Positions 15,124 to 23,324 of a DNA stretch of 37,882 bases are shown in pieces. The translations under genes were made by a program, and so were the position numbers. A model generated the notes under the pieces. It searched no databases, was not told the DNA's origin, and saw nothing but the letters and a program-made list of their open reading frames with translations. Within the stretch, counting starts at the first letter, position 1; every line of letters begins with the position of its first letter. The DNA is taken from assembly GCA_017592775.1 (NCBI GenBank), contig JAGFNJ010000052.1, positions 1-37,882 on the forward strand. The letters are read 5' to 3'. Source of the DNA: Candidatus Accumulibacter conexus (GTDB taxonomy: Bacteria; Pseudomonadota; Gammaproteobacteria; Burkholderiales; Rhodocyclaceae).

Positions 15124-15974
15124 CAGCGGACCTCCCGCTCGGCCGCCTCGAGGGTGTTGGCGAGCAGCATGGTGATCGTCATCGGGCCGACGCCGCCGGG
15201 TACCGGGGTGATCGCTGAGGCGACCTCGCTGACGCCGGCAAAATCGACGTCGCCGCAGAGCTTGCCATCCGGCAGCCGGTTGATGCCGACATCGATGACC
15301 ACCGCGCCCGGCTTGACCATGTCGGCGGTGACGAAGCGGGCCTTGCCGAGCGCGGCGACGAGGATGTCGGCACGGCGGGTGTGGAAGGCGAGGTCGCGCG
15401 TCTGCGAGTGGCAGATGGTGACGGTGGCGCTGGCCTGCAGCAGCAGCATCGCCATCGGCTTGCCGACGATGTTCGAGCGGCCGAGGATCACCGCCTCCTT
15501 GCCACGCGGGTCGATGCCGGCATCGGCGAAGAACTGCATGACGCCATACGGTGTGCACGGGATGAAGCGCGGATGACCCTGCATCAGGGCGCCGATGTTC
15601 TCGGCGTGGAAGCCATCGACGTCCTTCGCGGGGGCGATCGCCTTCAGCACGGCGTCGCTGTCGAAGTGCTTCGGCAGCGGCAACTGCACCAGGATGCCAT
15701 GGATCGCCGGGTCGGCATTGAGTTCGGCGAGCTTGTCGAAGACCACCCGCGGCTCGACGTCCGGCGGGTAGCTGATCTTCGCCGAGTGGAAGCCGGCCTG
15801 CGCACAGGCGTTGACCTTGTTGCGCACGTAGACCTGCGACGCCGGGTCTTCACCGACGAGGATCACCGCCAGTCCGGGGCGGGTGCCGCGCGCCGCCAGC
15901 GCCTCGGCACGGGTCTTGAAATCGGCGCGCAGCCTTTGCGCCAGCGCGTTGCCGTCGAGGATTCTTGCGGTCAC
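15123..15974 (-). CDS. folD: Bifunctional methylenetetrahydrofolate dehydrogenase / methenyltetrahydrofolate cyclohydrolase
   Basis: FolD interconverts 5,10-methylene-THF and 10-formyl-THF, the formyl donor for purine synthesis, which fits its place before purE. The 283-aa product shows the active-site [14 protein letters not shown] (family Y-x-x-x-K), [23 protein letters not shown], the NAD(P)-binding [15 protein letters not shown], and the C-terminal [18 protein letters not shown]. The start is GTG at 15972-15974. A TAGAAT -10-like hexamer lies about 60 nt upstream, so folD-purE-purK-sua5 may form their own unit despite following iorB. Confidence 0.95.
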   Translation of the reverse strand: MTARILDGNALAQRLRADFKTRAEALAARGTRPGLAVILVGEDPASQVYVRNKVNACAQAGFHSAKISYPPDVEPRVVFDKLAELNADPAIHGILVQLPLPKHFDSDAVLKAIAPAKDVDGFHAENIGALMQGHPRFIPCTPYGVMQFFADAGIDPRGKEAVILGRSNIVGKPMAMLLLQASATVTICHSQTRDLAFHTRRADILVAALGKARFVTADMVKPGAVVIDVGINRLPDGKLCGDVDFAGVSEVASAITPVPGGVGPMTITMLLANTLEAAEREVR

Positions 15975-16032
15975 GTGATTCTTCCGATGAGGCCGGGAAA
16001 CGGGGGAGGGGGAGCGAAACGGAACGGCCGTG

Positions 16033-16038
16033 ATTCTA
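16033..16038 (-). promoter_or_regulatory. Candidate -10 element for folD operon
   Basis: Reading leftward, TAGAAT lies within the 71-nt gap between iorB and folD, about 60 nt before the folD GTG. No good -35 hexamer is seen at the right distance, since that region is inside the iorB end. It is a plausible internal promoter only. Confidence 0.35.
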
Positions 16039-16045
16039 GCGCAAA

Positions 16046-16681
16046 TCAGGCGGCATCAGGCTCGGCACGCAGCGCTGCGGCAGCCGCCGCGCGGCCGGCG
16101 GCGAAGGCGCGCCGGTTGAGGTCGACGATCTCCGGCTTCTTGCGCGCGAAGCGCTGCAGGATGCAACTCTCGAGCACTTCGGCGGGGAAGGGCAGGTGGT
16201 CGGCGATGGCGCCGAGCATGACGGTGTTGCCGAGTCGGATGTCGCCGAGTTCGAGGGCGATCGCCGAGGCGTCGAAGGACACCACGTGCGTGCCGGCAGC
16301 ACGCACCTCCGCCACCGGGTCGTCGGGGTAGTCGAAGAGGCCGAGTTCGACGATCGGCGGCACGAGGCGGCCGGTGTTCATCAGCACCAGGCCGTCGGGC
16401 CGCAGCATGTGGCGCCAGCGCATCGCCTCGGCGGCCTCGAAGCCGAGCAGCACGTCGGCCGAGCCGGGGCTGATCTGCGGCGACAGCACCTTCTGGCCGA
16501 AGCGCAGGTGCGACGAGACGACGCCGCCGCGTTGCGCCATGCCGGCGACCTCGGTCTTCTTGGCGTCGTGACCGAGGGCGATCGCCGCCTCGGCGAGGAT
16601 CTCGGTGGCGGTCATGACGCCCTGGCCGCCGGTGCCGACGACGAGAATGTTGGTGGTGTCATACTTGCATCGGGCAGACAT
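16046..16681 (-). CDS. iorB: Indolepyruvate ferredoxin oxidoreductase, beta subunit
   Basis: This is the small subunit of the oxygen-sensitive two-subunit IOR, which oxidatively decarboxylates aryl-pyruvates to acyl-CoA while reducing ferredoxin. The 211-aa product has the gamma-domain fold of 2-oxoacid:ferredoxin oxidoreductases. Visible motifs are [20 protein letters not shown], the [16 protein letters not shown] signature, [14 protein letters not shown], and a late [15 protein letters not shown]. It follows iorA by 77 nt on the same strand. The standard pairing and size leave little doubt about the family. The exact substrate (indolepyruvate versus phenylpyruvate) is not visible. Confidence 0.9.
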   Translation of the reverse strand: MSARCKYDTTNILVVGTGGQGVMTATEILAEAAIALGHDAKKTEVAGMAQRGGVVSSHLRFGQKVLSPQISPGSADVLLGFEAAEAMRWRHMLRPDGLVLMNTGRLVPPIVELGLFDYPDDPVAEVRAAGTHVVSFDASAIALELGDIRLGNTVMLGAIADHLPFPAEVLESCILQRFARKKPEIVDLNRRAFAAGRAAAAAALRAEPDAA

Positions 16682-16758
16682 CGGATTCGGAACCTCTCAG
16701 CAGGGACGGGCAGGCGGCCGCCGGCGGCAGCGTTCGCCGCAGCGGATGCCGGCGCCGT

Positions 16759-18663
16759 CTAGGCGTTCTGGACGGGCGCGGTGGTCTTGCGGACGACCTT
16801 GATCGGCATCGCCAGCGTGTCGACATGGACGATCGCGTCGGGCGCGCAGGGTTTCAGGCACAGACCGCAGCCGGTGCAGGCGGCGCTCTCGATGCGCACG
16901 AAGGCGAGGTCGACCTCGCGGCCGCTGGCCTTCGTCACGCGGTCGCGGCGGGTGACGTGGATCGCCGGACAACCGACGTCGATGCAGTTGCCGCAGCCGG
17001 TGCAGCGCTCGTCGATCACCGTGTAGGGTTTCAGCGCATGGTAGTCCGGGATCAGGACGCAGGGCTGGCTGGTGATGATCACCGACGGTTCGGGGATCTT
17101 CGTCTCTTCGCGCAGGGTCTTCAGCAACACCGGCAGTTCATAGGCGTTGACCAGGTGCACCCGTTCTTCGCGCACGCCGAGTGCCTTGACGAGGCGGACG
17201 AAATCGACCCGCGGCGCCTCGTTGCCATGGATGTCGCGACCGCTGCCGGGATTGTCCTGGCCGCCGGTCATGCCGACGGCGCGATTGTCGAGCAGCAGGA
17301 CGGTGACGTTGCCCTGGTTGTAGACGATGTCGAGCAGGCCCTGCATGCCCATGTGCAGGAAGGTCGAGTCGCCGATGACGGCGACGATCTTGCGCTCCTT
17401 CTCGTTGTCGCCGCGGCCCTTGTCGAGACCGAGCGCCATGCCCATCGAGGCACCCATCGAAATGCACGCGTCGAGGGCGTTCCAGGGTTGGCCGAAGCCG
17501 AGGGTGTAGCAGCCGATGTCGCCCGAGATGGTGACGTTGCGCAACTGCGAGAGCGTGTAGTAGACGCCCAGGTGCGGGCAGGCGACGCACATCGTCGGCG
17601 GCCGCGGAAAGACCTTCATCGGTGCGACCGTGCTGTCTTCCGGCACCGGTTCGCCGAGCAGACGGGCGATCGCCGGTCGCAGCACCTGTGGCGACAGCTC
17701 GCCCGACAGCGGCAGGATCTGCTTGCCGGTGACGGCGATTCCCTGTGCCTGCAGCTCGGTTTCGATCAGCGGCTCGACTTCCTCGACGACGACGACCCGC
17801 TCGCAGCCGGCGGCGAAGCGGCGCAGGCTGTCGAAGGGCAGCGGGAACGAAAGGCCGAGCTTGAACACCGGCGCCTCCGGAAAACTCTCGCGGACGTGCA
17901 TGTAGGTCGGGCCGGAAGTGATGAAGCCGACCCGCCGGTCGCTGCCGGGCTCGGCAAAGTTCAGTGGCGAGACCTCGGCCTCGGCGCGCAGCCGGCGCTC
18001 ACGGTCGAACATCAGCGGCAGCCGGCGGCCGGCGGCACTCGGCACCATCACCCAGCGACCGACGTCCTTGGTGAAGCCGGCGGCGCTGTGGGCGCTGCGT
18101 TCGCCGGTCCGGACAACGCCCTTGACGTGGCAGATGCGGGTCGTCAGGCGCAGGATCACTGGCACCTCGAAACGCTCGGAGAGTTCGAAGGCGGCGAGCG
18201 TCAGGTCGTGCGCTTCCTGCGAGTCGGCCGGCTCGAGAACGGGCACATGCGCGAAGCGGCCCCAGTAGCGCGAATCCTGCTCGTTCTGCGACGAGGAGAG
18301 GCCGACATCGTCGGCGACGGCGATCACCAGGCCGCCGCGGACGCCGGTCAGCGTCATCGTCATCAGTGCGTCGGAGGCGACGTTCAGGCCGACATGCTTC
18401 ATCGCGCAGAAGCTGCGCGAACCCGCCATGGCGGCGCCGAAAGCGACTTCGAGCGAAACCTTTTCATTCACCGACCACTCGCTGTAGAGGTCGGGATAGC
18501 CTGCCAGGCACTCGAGGATCTCGGTCGATGGCGTGCCGGGGTAGGCCGCCGCGACGCGTGTTCCGGCTGCCCAGACGGCGCGCGCGACTGCCTCGTTGCC
18601 CGACATCAGGAGCCTGCTGCCGGCTGCAGCCGGCGGCGTCGACATCACTGCGTGTGCGCTCAT
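16759..18663 (-). CDS. iorA: Indolepyruvate ferredoxin oxidoreductase, alpha subunit
   Basis: This is the large TPP- and Fe-S-containing subunit of IOR. The 634-aa product begins with the pyrimidine-binding domain (GNEAVARAVWAAGTRVAAAY, then PGTPSTEI) and ends with the TPP-binding domain. The latter shows DIGCYTLGFGQPW, GDSTFLHMGMQGLLDIVYNQ and LLLDNRAVGMTGGQDNPGSG. Two ferredoxin-type [4Fe-4S] motifs close it, CTGCGNCIDVGCPAI and CTGCGLCLKPCAPDA. A strong GCAGGAGAGG ribosome binding site precedes the ATG at 18663. It is divergent from aceE across a 313-nt control region with an FNR-type box placed for activation of iorA. Confidence 0.93.
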   Translation of the reverse strand: MSAHAVMSTPPAAAGSRLLMSGNEAVARAVWAAGTRVAAAYPGTPSTEILECLAGYPDLYSEWSVNEKVSLEVAFGAAMAGSRSFCAMKHVGLNVASDALMTMTLTGVRGGLVIAVADDVGLSSSQNEQDSRYWGRFAHVPVLEPADSQEAHDLTLAAFELSERFEVPVILRLTTRICHVKGVVRTGERSAHSAAGFTKDVGRWVMVPSAAGRRLPLMFDRERRLRAEAEVSPLNFAEPGSDRRVGFITSGPTYMHVRESFPEAPVFKLGLSFPLPFDSLRRFAAGCERVVVVEEVEPLIETELQAQGIAVTGKQILPLSGELSPQVLRPAIARLLGEPVPEDSTVAPMKVFPRPPTMCVACPHLGVYYTLSQLRNVTISGDIGCYTLGFGQPWNALDACISMGASMGMALGLDKGRGDNEKERKIVAVIGDSTFLHMGMQGLLDIVYNQGNVTVLLLDNRAVGMTGGQDNPGSGRDIHGNEAPRVDFVRLVKALGVREERVHLVNAYELPVLLKTLREETKIPEPSVIITSQPCVLIPDYHALKPYTVIDERCTGCGNCIDVGCPAIHVTRRDRVTKASGREVDLAFVRIESAACTGCGLCLKPCAPDAIVHVDTLAMPIKVVRKTTAPVQNA

Positions 18664-18704
18664 TGCCTCTCCTGCAGAGAAGGGTTTTCTGCGACAAAGG
18701 CTGA

Positions 18705-18710
18705 ACCTTA
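18705..18710 (-). promoter_or_regulatory. Predicted -10 element of the iorAB promoter
   Basis: Reading leftward, TAAGGT lies here. If the FNR-type box centre (18739.5) is at -41.5, the start point is 18698 and this hexamer occupies -12 to -7 exactly. No -35 hexamer is needed in this class II arrangement. The leader before iorA would be about 35 nt. Confidence 0.5.
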
Positions 18711-18732
18711 GCCGCCGCCGGCGTTTCCGTGG

Positions 18733-18746
18733 TTGACGCAGGTCAA
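18733..18746. promoter_or_regulatory. FNR/Anr-type binding site
   Basis: TTGACGCAGGTCAA is a perfect inverted repeat (TTGAC-N4-GTCAA) close to the FNR consensus TTGAT-N4-ATCAA. FNR/Anr proteins bind such sites when oxygen is low. It lies between divergent iorA and aceE, at -41.5 relative to the predicted iorA start and about 112 nt upstream of the predicted aceE start. Activation of iorAB under anoxia is inferred. Confidence 0.65.
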
Positions 18747-18816
18747 CTTATCCCGGTCGGCGTTGTCAACTGGAGAGGGCGTCGACAGCGCAGACGTTGC
18801 ATCGCAATGAGCCGTG

Positions 18817-18845
18817 TTGCACGATGTAAAAGAACATTTTACAAT
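18817..18845 (+). promoter_or_regulatory. Sigma-70 promoter of the aceE operon
   Basis: TTGCAC (18817-18822), a 17-nt spacer and TACAAT (18840-18845) make a strong -35/-10 pair. The start point would be near 18852, leaving a leader of about 125 nt before aceE. The spacer is filled by the palindrome at 18825-18843. Confidence 0.65.
18825..18843. promoter_or_regulatory. Palindromic operator in the aceE promoter
   Basis: TGTAAAA-GAACA-TTTTACA is a perfect 7-bp inverted repeat lying between and partly over the -35 and -10 of the predicted aceE promoter. That position is typical of a repressor operator. It does not match the E. coli PdhR box. The regulator is unknown. Confidence 0.5.
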
Positions 18846-18976
18846 CCGGGACGATCTCATTGCTGCGCTGCGGTACCGCGCGGCCGCGCAAGGTATTACA
18901 TTCATCGCCGGCGTCGCTTCCGGCGTGCAGGCAGGCATCATTCATTCCACGATTCCGTAGATCAGGAGACATATTC

Positions 18977-21670
18977 ATGGCAGCTCTGCCCGAAAACGCG
19001 CTGTCGGCCAGCCCCGGCGATGCCGACCCGCAGGAAACCCAGGAGTGGCAAGACGCGCTCAGTGGCGTCATCGACCAGGAAGGGCCCGACCGTGCCCACT
19101 TCCTGATCCAGGGACTGATTGCCCAGGCGCGCCAGGAGGGGATCGACATCCCGTACAGCGCGACCACCGAATACGTGAACACGATCCCGGTCGAGCGGCA
19201 GCCGAAGTACCCGGGCAACGCCGACATGGAAATCCGCATCCACAACTACATCCGCTGGAATTCGATGGCGATGGTGGTGCGCGCCAACCGGCACAGCAAC
19301 GTCGGCGGTCACATCGCGTCGTTCGCCTCGGCGGCGGCGCTCTACGACGTCGGCTTCTCGTGGTTCTGGCACGCTCCCTCGGAAACGCATGGCGGCGACC
19401 TGATCTTCTTCCAGGGCCATTCGGTCCCCGGCGTCTATGCGCGCGCGCACCTGCTCGGCCGGCTGACCGACGAACAGATGGACTGCTTCCGGCAGGAAGT
19501 CGATGGCAAGGGCGTCTCGTCGTATCCGCACCCGTGGCTGATGCCGGGCTTCTGGCAGTTCCCGACGGTGTCGATGGGCCTCGGACCGATCCAGGCGATC
19601 TATCAGGCGCGCTTCATGAAGTATCTCGACAGCCGTGGCTTCATCAAGGCGGCCGACCGCAAGGTCTGGGCCTTCCTCGGCGACGGCGAGACCGACGAGG
19701 TCGAATCGCTCGGGGCCATCGGCATGGCGGCGCGCGAGCGGCTCGACAACCTGATCTTCGTCATCAACTGCAACCTGCAGCGGCTCGATGGGCCGGTGCG
19801 TGGCAATGGCAAGATCATCCAGGAACTCGAAGGCACCTTCCGCGGTGCCGGCTGGAACGTCATCAAGCTGATCTGGGGAACCAACTGGGACGCGCTCTTC
19901 CTGCGCGACAGGAACGGCATCCTGAAGAAGCGGATGATGGAGATCGTCGACGGCGAGTACCAGACCTTCAAGGCGAAGGACGGCGCCTACGTCCGCGAGC
20001 ACTTCTTCAACACGCCGGAGCTGAAGGAACTGGTCGCCGACTGGACCGACGATCAGGTCTGGGCGCTGAACCGCGGTGGCCACGACATCTTCAAGATCTA
20101 CAGCGCCTACAAGGCTGCGGTCGAGCACCAGGGGCAGCCGACGCTGATCCTCGCCAAGACGATCAAGGGCTACGGCATGGGACAGGCGGGCGAGGGGATG
20201 AACATCTCGCACCAGCAGAAGAAGCTCGACTTCGACGCCATCAAGCGCTTCCGCGACCGCTTCAGCCTGCCGGTCAGCGACGACCAGCTCTACGAGCTGC
20301 CGTACCTCAAGTTCGCCGAGGGATCGGCCGAACTCAGCTACATGCGGCAGCGCCGCATGGATCTCGGCGGCTACCTGCCGAAGCGCCGCGGTGCCGCAGC
20401 GCCGCTCGAAGTTCCTGAGCTGGCGGCCTTCGACACCCTGCTCAAGGCATCCGGTGAAGGGCGTGAGGTGTCGACGACGATGGCCATCGTCCGCCTGCTC
20501 AACATCCTGCTCAAGGACAAGAAGGTCGGCCGGCACGTCGTCCCGATCGTCCCCGACGAGTCGCGCACCTTCGGCATGGAGGGTCTCTTCCGCCAGGTCG
20601 GCATCTGGAACCAGGACGGGCAGAAGTACGTTCCGGAAGACCACGACCAGCTGATGTTCTACAAGGAGTCGAAGGACGGTCAGGTGCTGCAGGAAGGCAT
20701 CAACGAGGCCGGCGCGATGAGCGACTGGATCGCCGCCGCGACGGCGTACTCGGTGCACGGCGTGCAGATGATCCCGTTCTACATCTGCTACTCGATGTTC
20801 GGCATGCAACGCACCATGGACCTTTGCTGGGCGGCGGCCGACCAGCGCGCGCGTGGCTTCCTGATCGGCGGTACCGCTGGCCGCACGACGCTCAACGGCG
20901 AAGGCCTGCAGCACGAGGACGGCCATTCGCTGGTGCTCTCGAGCCTGATCCCGAACTGCCTCAGCTACGACCCGACCTTCTCCTTCGAAATCGCCGTCAT
21001 CATGCGCGAAGGATTGCGGCGGATGTACCAGGAGCAGGAGGACATCTTCTACTACATCACGGTGATGAACGAAAACTACGAGCATCCCGAGATGCCCGCC
21101 GGCGCCGAGGTCGACATCCTCAAGGGAATGTACCTGCTGCGTCGCGGCCAGTCGTCGGACACCCGCCCGGCAACGCCGCGCGTGCAGCTCCTCGGCTCGG
21201 GAACGATCTTCCGCGAAGTCATCGCCGCCGCCGAGCTGCTGAAGAACGACTGGGGCGTCGATGCCGACCTCTGGGGTTGCCCGAGCTTCACCGAACTGGC
21301 GCGCGACGGCCTCGACGTGCAGCGGTGGAACATGCTCAACCCGCTGGCGAAGCCGCGCGTCTCGCACGTCGAGAGTTGCCTCGGCGATACGCGCGGCCCG
21401 ATCGTCGCCGCCACCGACTACGTGCGCATGTTCGCCGAGCAGATTCGCCCGTTCATCAACCGTCGCTACGTGACCCTCGGTACCGACGGTTTCGGCCGCT
21501 CCGACACGCGCGAGAAGCTGCGCCATTTCTTCGAGGTCGATCGTCGCTGGGTCACCGTGGCGGCTCTGAAGGCGCTGGCCGACGACGGAACGATCGAGCG
21601 CGACAAGGTCGCGCATGCGATCGCCCGCTATGGCATCGACGTCAACAAACCCAACCCGACGACGGTTTAA
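18977..21670 (+). CDS. aceE: Pyruvate dehydrogenase E1 component (homodimeric)
   Basis: E1 decarboxylates pyruvate with TPP and transfers the acetyl group to the lipoyl arms of E2. The 897-aa product has the length of the single-chain E1 used by gamma- and betaproteobacteria. It contains HNYIRWNSMAMVVRANRHSN, GGHIASFASAAALYDVGFSW, and the TPP motif GDGETDEVESLG...NCNLQRLDGPVRGNGKI around residues 235-280. Also visible are AKTIKGYGMGQAGEGMNISH and PDESRTFGMEGLFRQ. The ATG at 18977 follows AGGAGA; the longer in-frame extension upstream has no family similarity. aceF starts 11 nt after the stop. Confidence 0.96.
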   Translation: MAALPENALSASPGDADPQETQEWQDALSGVIDQEGPDRAHFLIQGLIAQARQEGIDIPYSATTEYVNTIPVERQPKYPGNADMEIRIHNYIRWNSMAMVVRANRHSNVGGHIASFASAAALYDVGFSWFWHAPSETHGGDLIFFQGHSVPGVYARAHLLGRLTDEQMDCFRQEVDGKGVSSYPHPWLMPGFWQFPTVSMGLGPIQAIYQARFMKYLDSRGFIKAADRKVWAFLGDGETDEVESLGAIGMAARERLDNLIFVINCNLQRLDGPVRGNGKIIQELEGTFRGAGWNVIKLIWGTNWDALFLRDRNGILKKRMMEIVDGEYQTFKAKDGAYVREHFFNTPELKELVADWTDDQVWALNRGGHDIFKIYSAYKAAVEHQGQPTLILAKTIKGYGMGQAGEGMNISHQQKKLDFDAIKRFRDRFSLPVSDDQLYELPYLKFAEGSAELSYMRQRRMDLGGYLPKRRGAAAPLEVPELAAFDTLLKASGEGREVSTTMAIVRLLNILLKDKKVGRHVVPIVPDESRTFGMEGLFRQVGIWNQDGQKYVPEDHDQLMFYKESKDGQVLQEGINEAGAMSDWIAAATAYSVHGVQMIPFYICYSMFGMQRTMDLCWAAADQRARGFLIGGTAGRTTLNGEGLQHEDGHSLVLSSLIPNCLSYDPTFSFEIAVIMREGLRRMYQEQEDIFYYITVMNENYEHPEMPAGAEVDILKGMYLLRRGQSSDTRPATPRVQLLGSGTIFREVIAAAELLKNDWGVDADLWGCPSFTELARDGLDVQRWNMLNPLAKPRVSHVESCLGDTRGPIVAATDYVRMFAEQIRPFINRRYVTLGTDGFGRSDTREKLRHFFEVDRRWVTVAALKALADDGTIERDKVAHAIARYGIDVNKPNPTTV

Positions 21671-21681
21671 GGGAGCCAGCG

Positions 21682-23310
21682 ATGAGTCAACTGATCGAAG
21701 TAAGAGTCCCCGACATCGGCGACTACCATGACGTGCCGGTGATCGACCTCTGCGTCATCGTCGGCGACGTCGTCAAGGTCGATGATGCGCTGGTGACCCT
21801 CGAATCCGACAAGGCGACGATGGACGTTCCCTCGCCGGTGGCCGGCGTCGTGCGCGAGATCCGCGTCGCGCTCGGCGAGAAGGTGTCGGAGGGTGCCGTG
21901 GTCGTGCTGCTCGAGGCGGTGGAAGCCGCCGCTGCGACGGCCGCCACCGCCGTTCCGGCAGCCCCGCCGGCAGCTCCTGCGGCGGCGGCCGCGGCGCCGG
22001 TTGCCGCCGTCGCCACCGCCGCGGCGCCGGTCGAGGTACAGGTGCCGGACATCGGCGACTATCACGACGTGCCGGTGATCGACGTCTGCGTCAAGGTCGG
22101 CGACACGATCAAGGTCGATGACGCGCTGGTGACGCTCGAGTCCGACAAGGCGACGATGGACGTGCCGTCGCCGGTTGCCGGCGTCGTGCGCGCGATCCGC
22201 GTCGCCCTTGGCGACAAGGTCTCGGCCGGCAGCGTCGTCGCGCTGGTCGACCCGGGCACCACGGCTGTCGCTGGCGCAGCCGCGGTGGCTGTGGCCGCTG
22301 CTCCGGCCGCTGCGGCGGTGGTCGCCGCTGCCGCACCGACACCCGTCGCCGCGGTGGCCGCACCAGCCGCCGCGCCGCTTCCCGGCTTGGCGCTCGGTTC
22401 ACGTTCGCACGCCAGCCCCTCGGTTCGTCTGCTGGCGCGCGAACTCGGCGTCGATCTCACGAAGGTGAAGCCGACTGGCCCGAAATCCCGCATCCTCAAG
22501 GAGGACGTCACCGCCTACGTCAAGGGCGTCCTGACGGCACCGGCGCCGGCGGCGCCCGCTGCCTCGCTCGGCGGTGGCCTCGACCTGTTGCCGTGGCCGA
22601 AGGTCGACTTCGCCAGGTTCGGCGCCATCGAAGTCAAGCCGCTGTCGCGCATCAAGAAGATCTCGGCGCAGAACCTTGCCCGCAACTGGGTGATGATCCC
22701 GGCGGTGACCTACCACGAGGACGCCGACATCACCGACCTCGAAGCCTTCCGCGTCGCCATCAACCGCGAGAACGAGAAGTCGGGACTGAAGATCACCATG
22801 CTCGCCTTCCTGATCAAGGCCTGCGCGGTTGCCCTGAAGAAGTATCCGGAGTTCAACAGCTCGCTCGACGGCGACAACCTCGTCCTCAAGCAGTACTGCC
22901 ACATCGCTTTCGCCGCCGATACGCCGAACGGTCTCGTCGTGCCGGTGATCCGGAACGCCGACCAGAAATCGGTCGCCGAACTCGCCAGCGAGAGCGGCGA
23001 ACTGGCGAAGAAGGCGCGCGACGGCAAACTCACTCCGGGCGAGATGTCCGGTGCGTGTTTCACCATCTCGAGCGTTGGCGGCATCGGTGGCACGATGTTC
23101 TCGCCGATCATCAACGCGCCCGAGGTGGCGATTCTCGGCGTCAGCAAATCGGTCATGAAGCCGGTCTGGAACGGCCGCGAGTTCGCTCCGCGGCTCATCC
23201 TGCCGATGTCGTTGACCGCCGACCACCGCGTCATCGATGGCGCCGCGGCGACGCGCTTCAACGTCCATCTCGCCCAACTGCTCGCCGACATGCGGCGCGT
23301 GCTGCTCTGA
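21682..23310 (+). CDS. aceF: Dihydrolipoyl acetyltransferase (E2) of pyruvate dehydrogenase
   Basis: E2 forms the core of the complex and passes acetyl groups from lipoyl-lysine to CoA. The 542-aa product has two N-terminal lipoyl domains with modified lysines K44 and K156, each in ESDKATMDVPS. Alanine/proline-rich flexible linkers separate the domains. A peripheral subunit-binding domain follows (SHASPSVRLLARELGVDLTK, then VKPTGPKSRILKEDV). The catalytic domain ends in SLTADHRVIDGAAATRF with H515 and D519 as the active-site HxxxDG. The two lipoyl domains are almost identical to each other and to the one on LpdA. The gene sits between aceE and lpdA with short gaps. Confidence 0.96.
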   Translation: MSQLIEVRVPDIGDYHDVPVIDLCVIVGDVVKVDDALVTLESDKATMDVPSPVAGVVREIRVALGEKVSEGAVVVLLEAVEAAAATAATAVPAAPPAAPAAAAAAPVAAVATAAAPVEVQVPDIGDYHDVPVIDVCVKVGDTIKVDDALVTLESDKATMDVPSPVAGVVRAIRVALGDKVSAGSVVALVDPGTTAVAGAAAVAVAAAPAAAAVVAAAAPTPVAAVAAPAAAPLPGLALGSRSHASPSVRLLARELGVDLTKVKPTGPKSRILKEDVTAYVKGVLTAPAPAAPAASLGGGLDLLPWPKVDFARFGAIEVKPLSRIKKISAQNLARNWVMIPAVTYHEDADITDLEAFRVAINRENEKSGLKITMLAFLIKACAVALKKYPEFNSSLDGDNLVLKQYCHIAFAADTPNGLVVPVIRNADQKSVAELASESGELAKKARDGKLTPGEMSGACFTISSVGGIGGTMFSPIINAPEVAILGVSKSVMKPVWNGREFAPRLILPMSLTADHRVIDGAAATRFNVHLAQLLADMRRVLL

Positions 23311-23324
23311 CCGGGGACAAGACG

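Noticed and set aside
18962-21616. 884-codon minus-strand open frame opposite aceE
   Set aside because: It is an antisense shadow of the unmistakable aceE gene, with no family motif.
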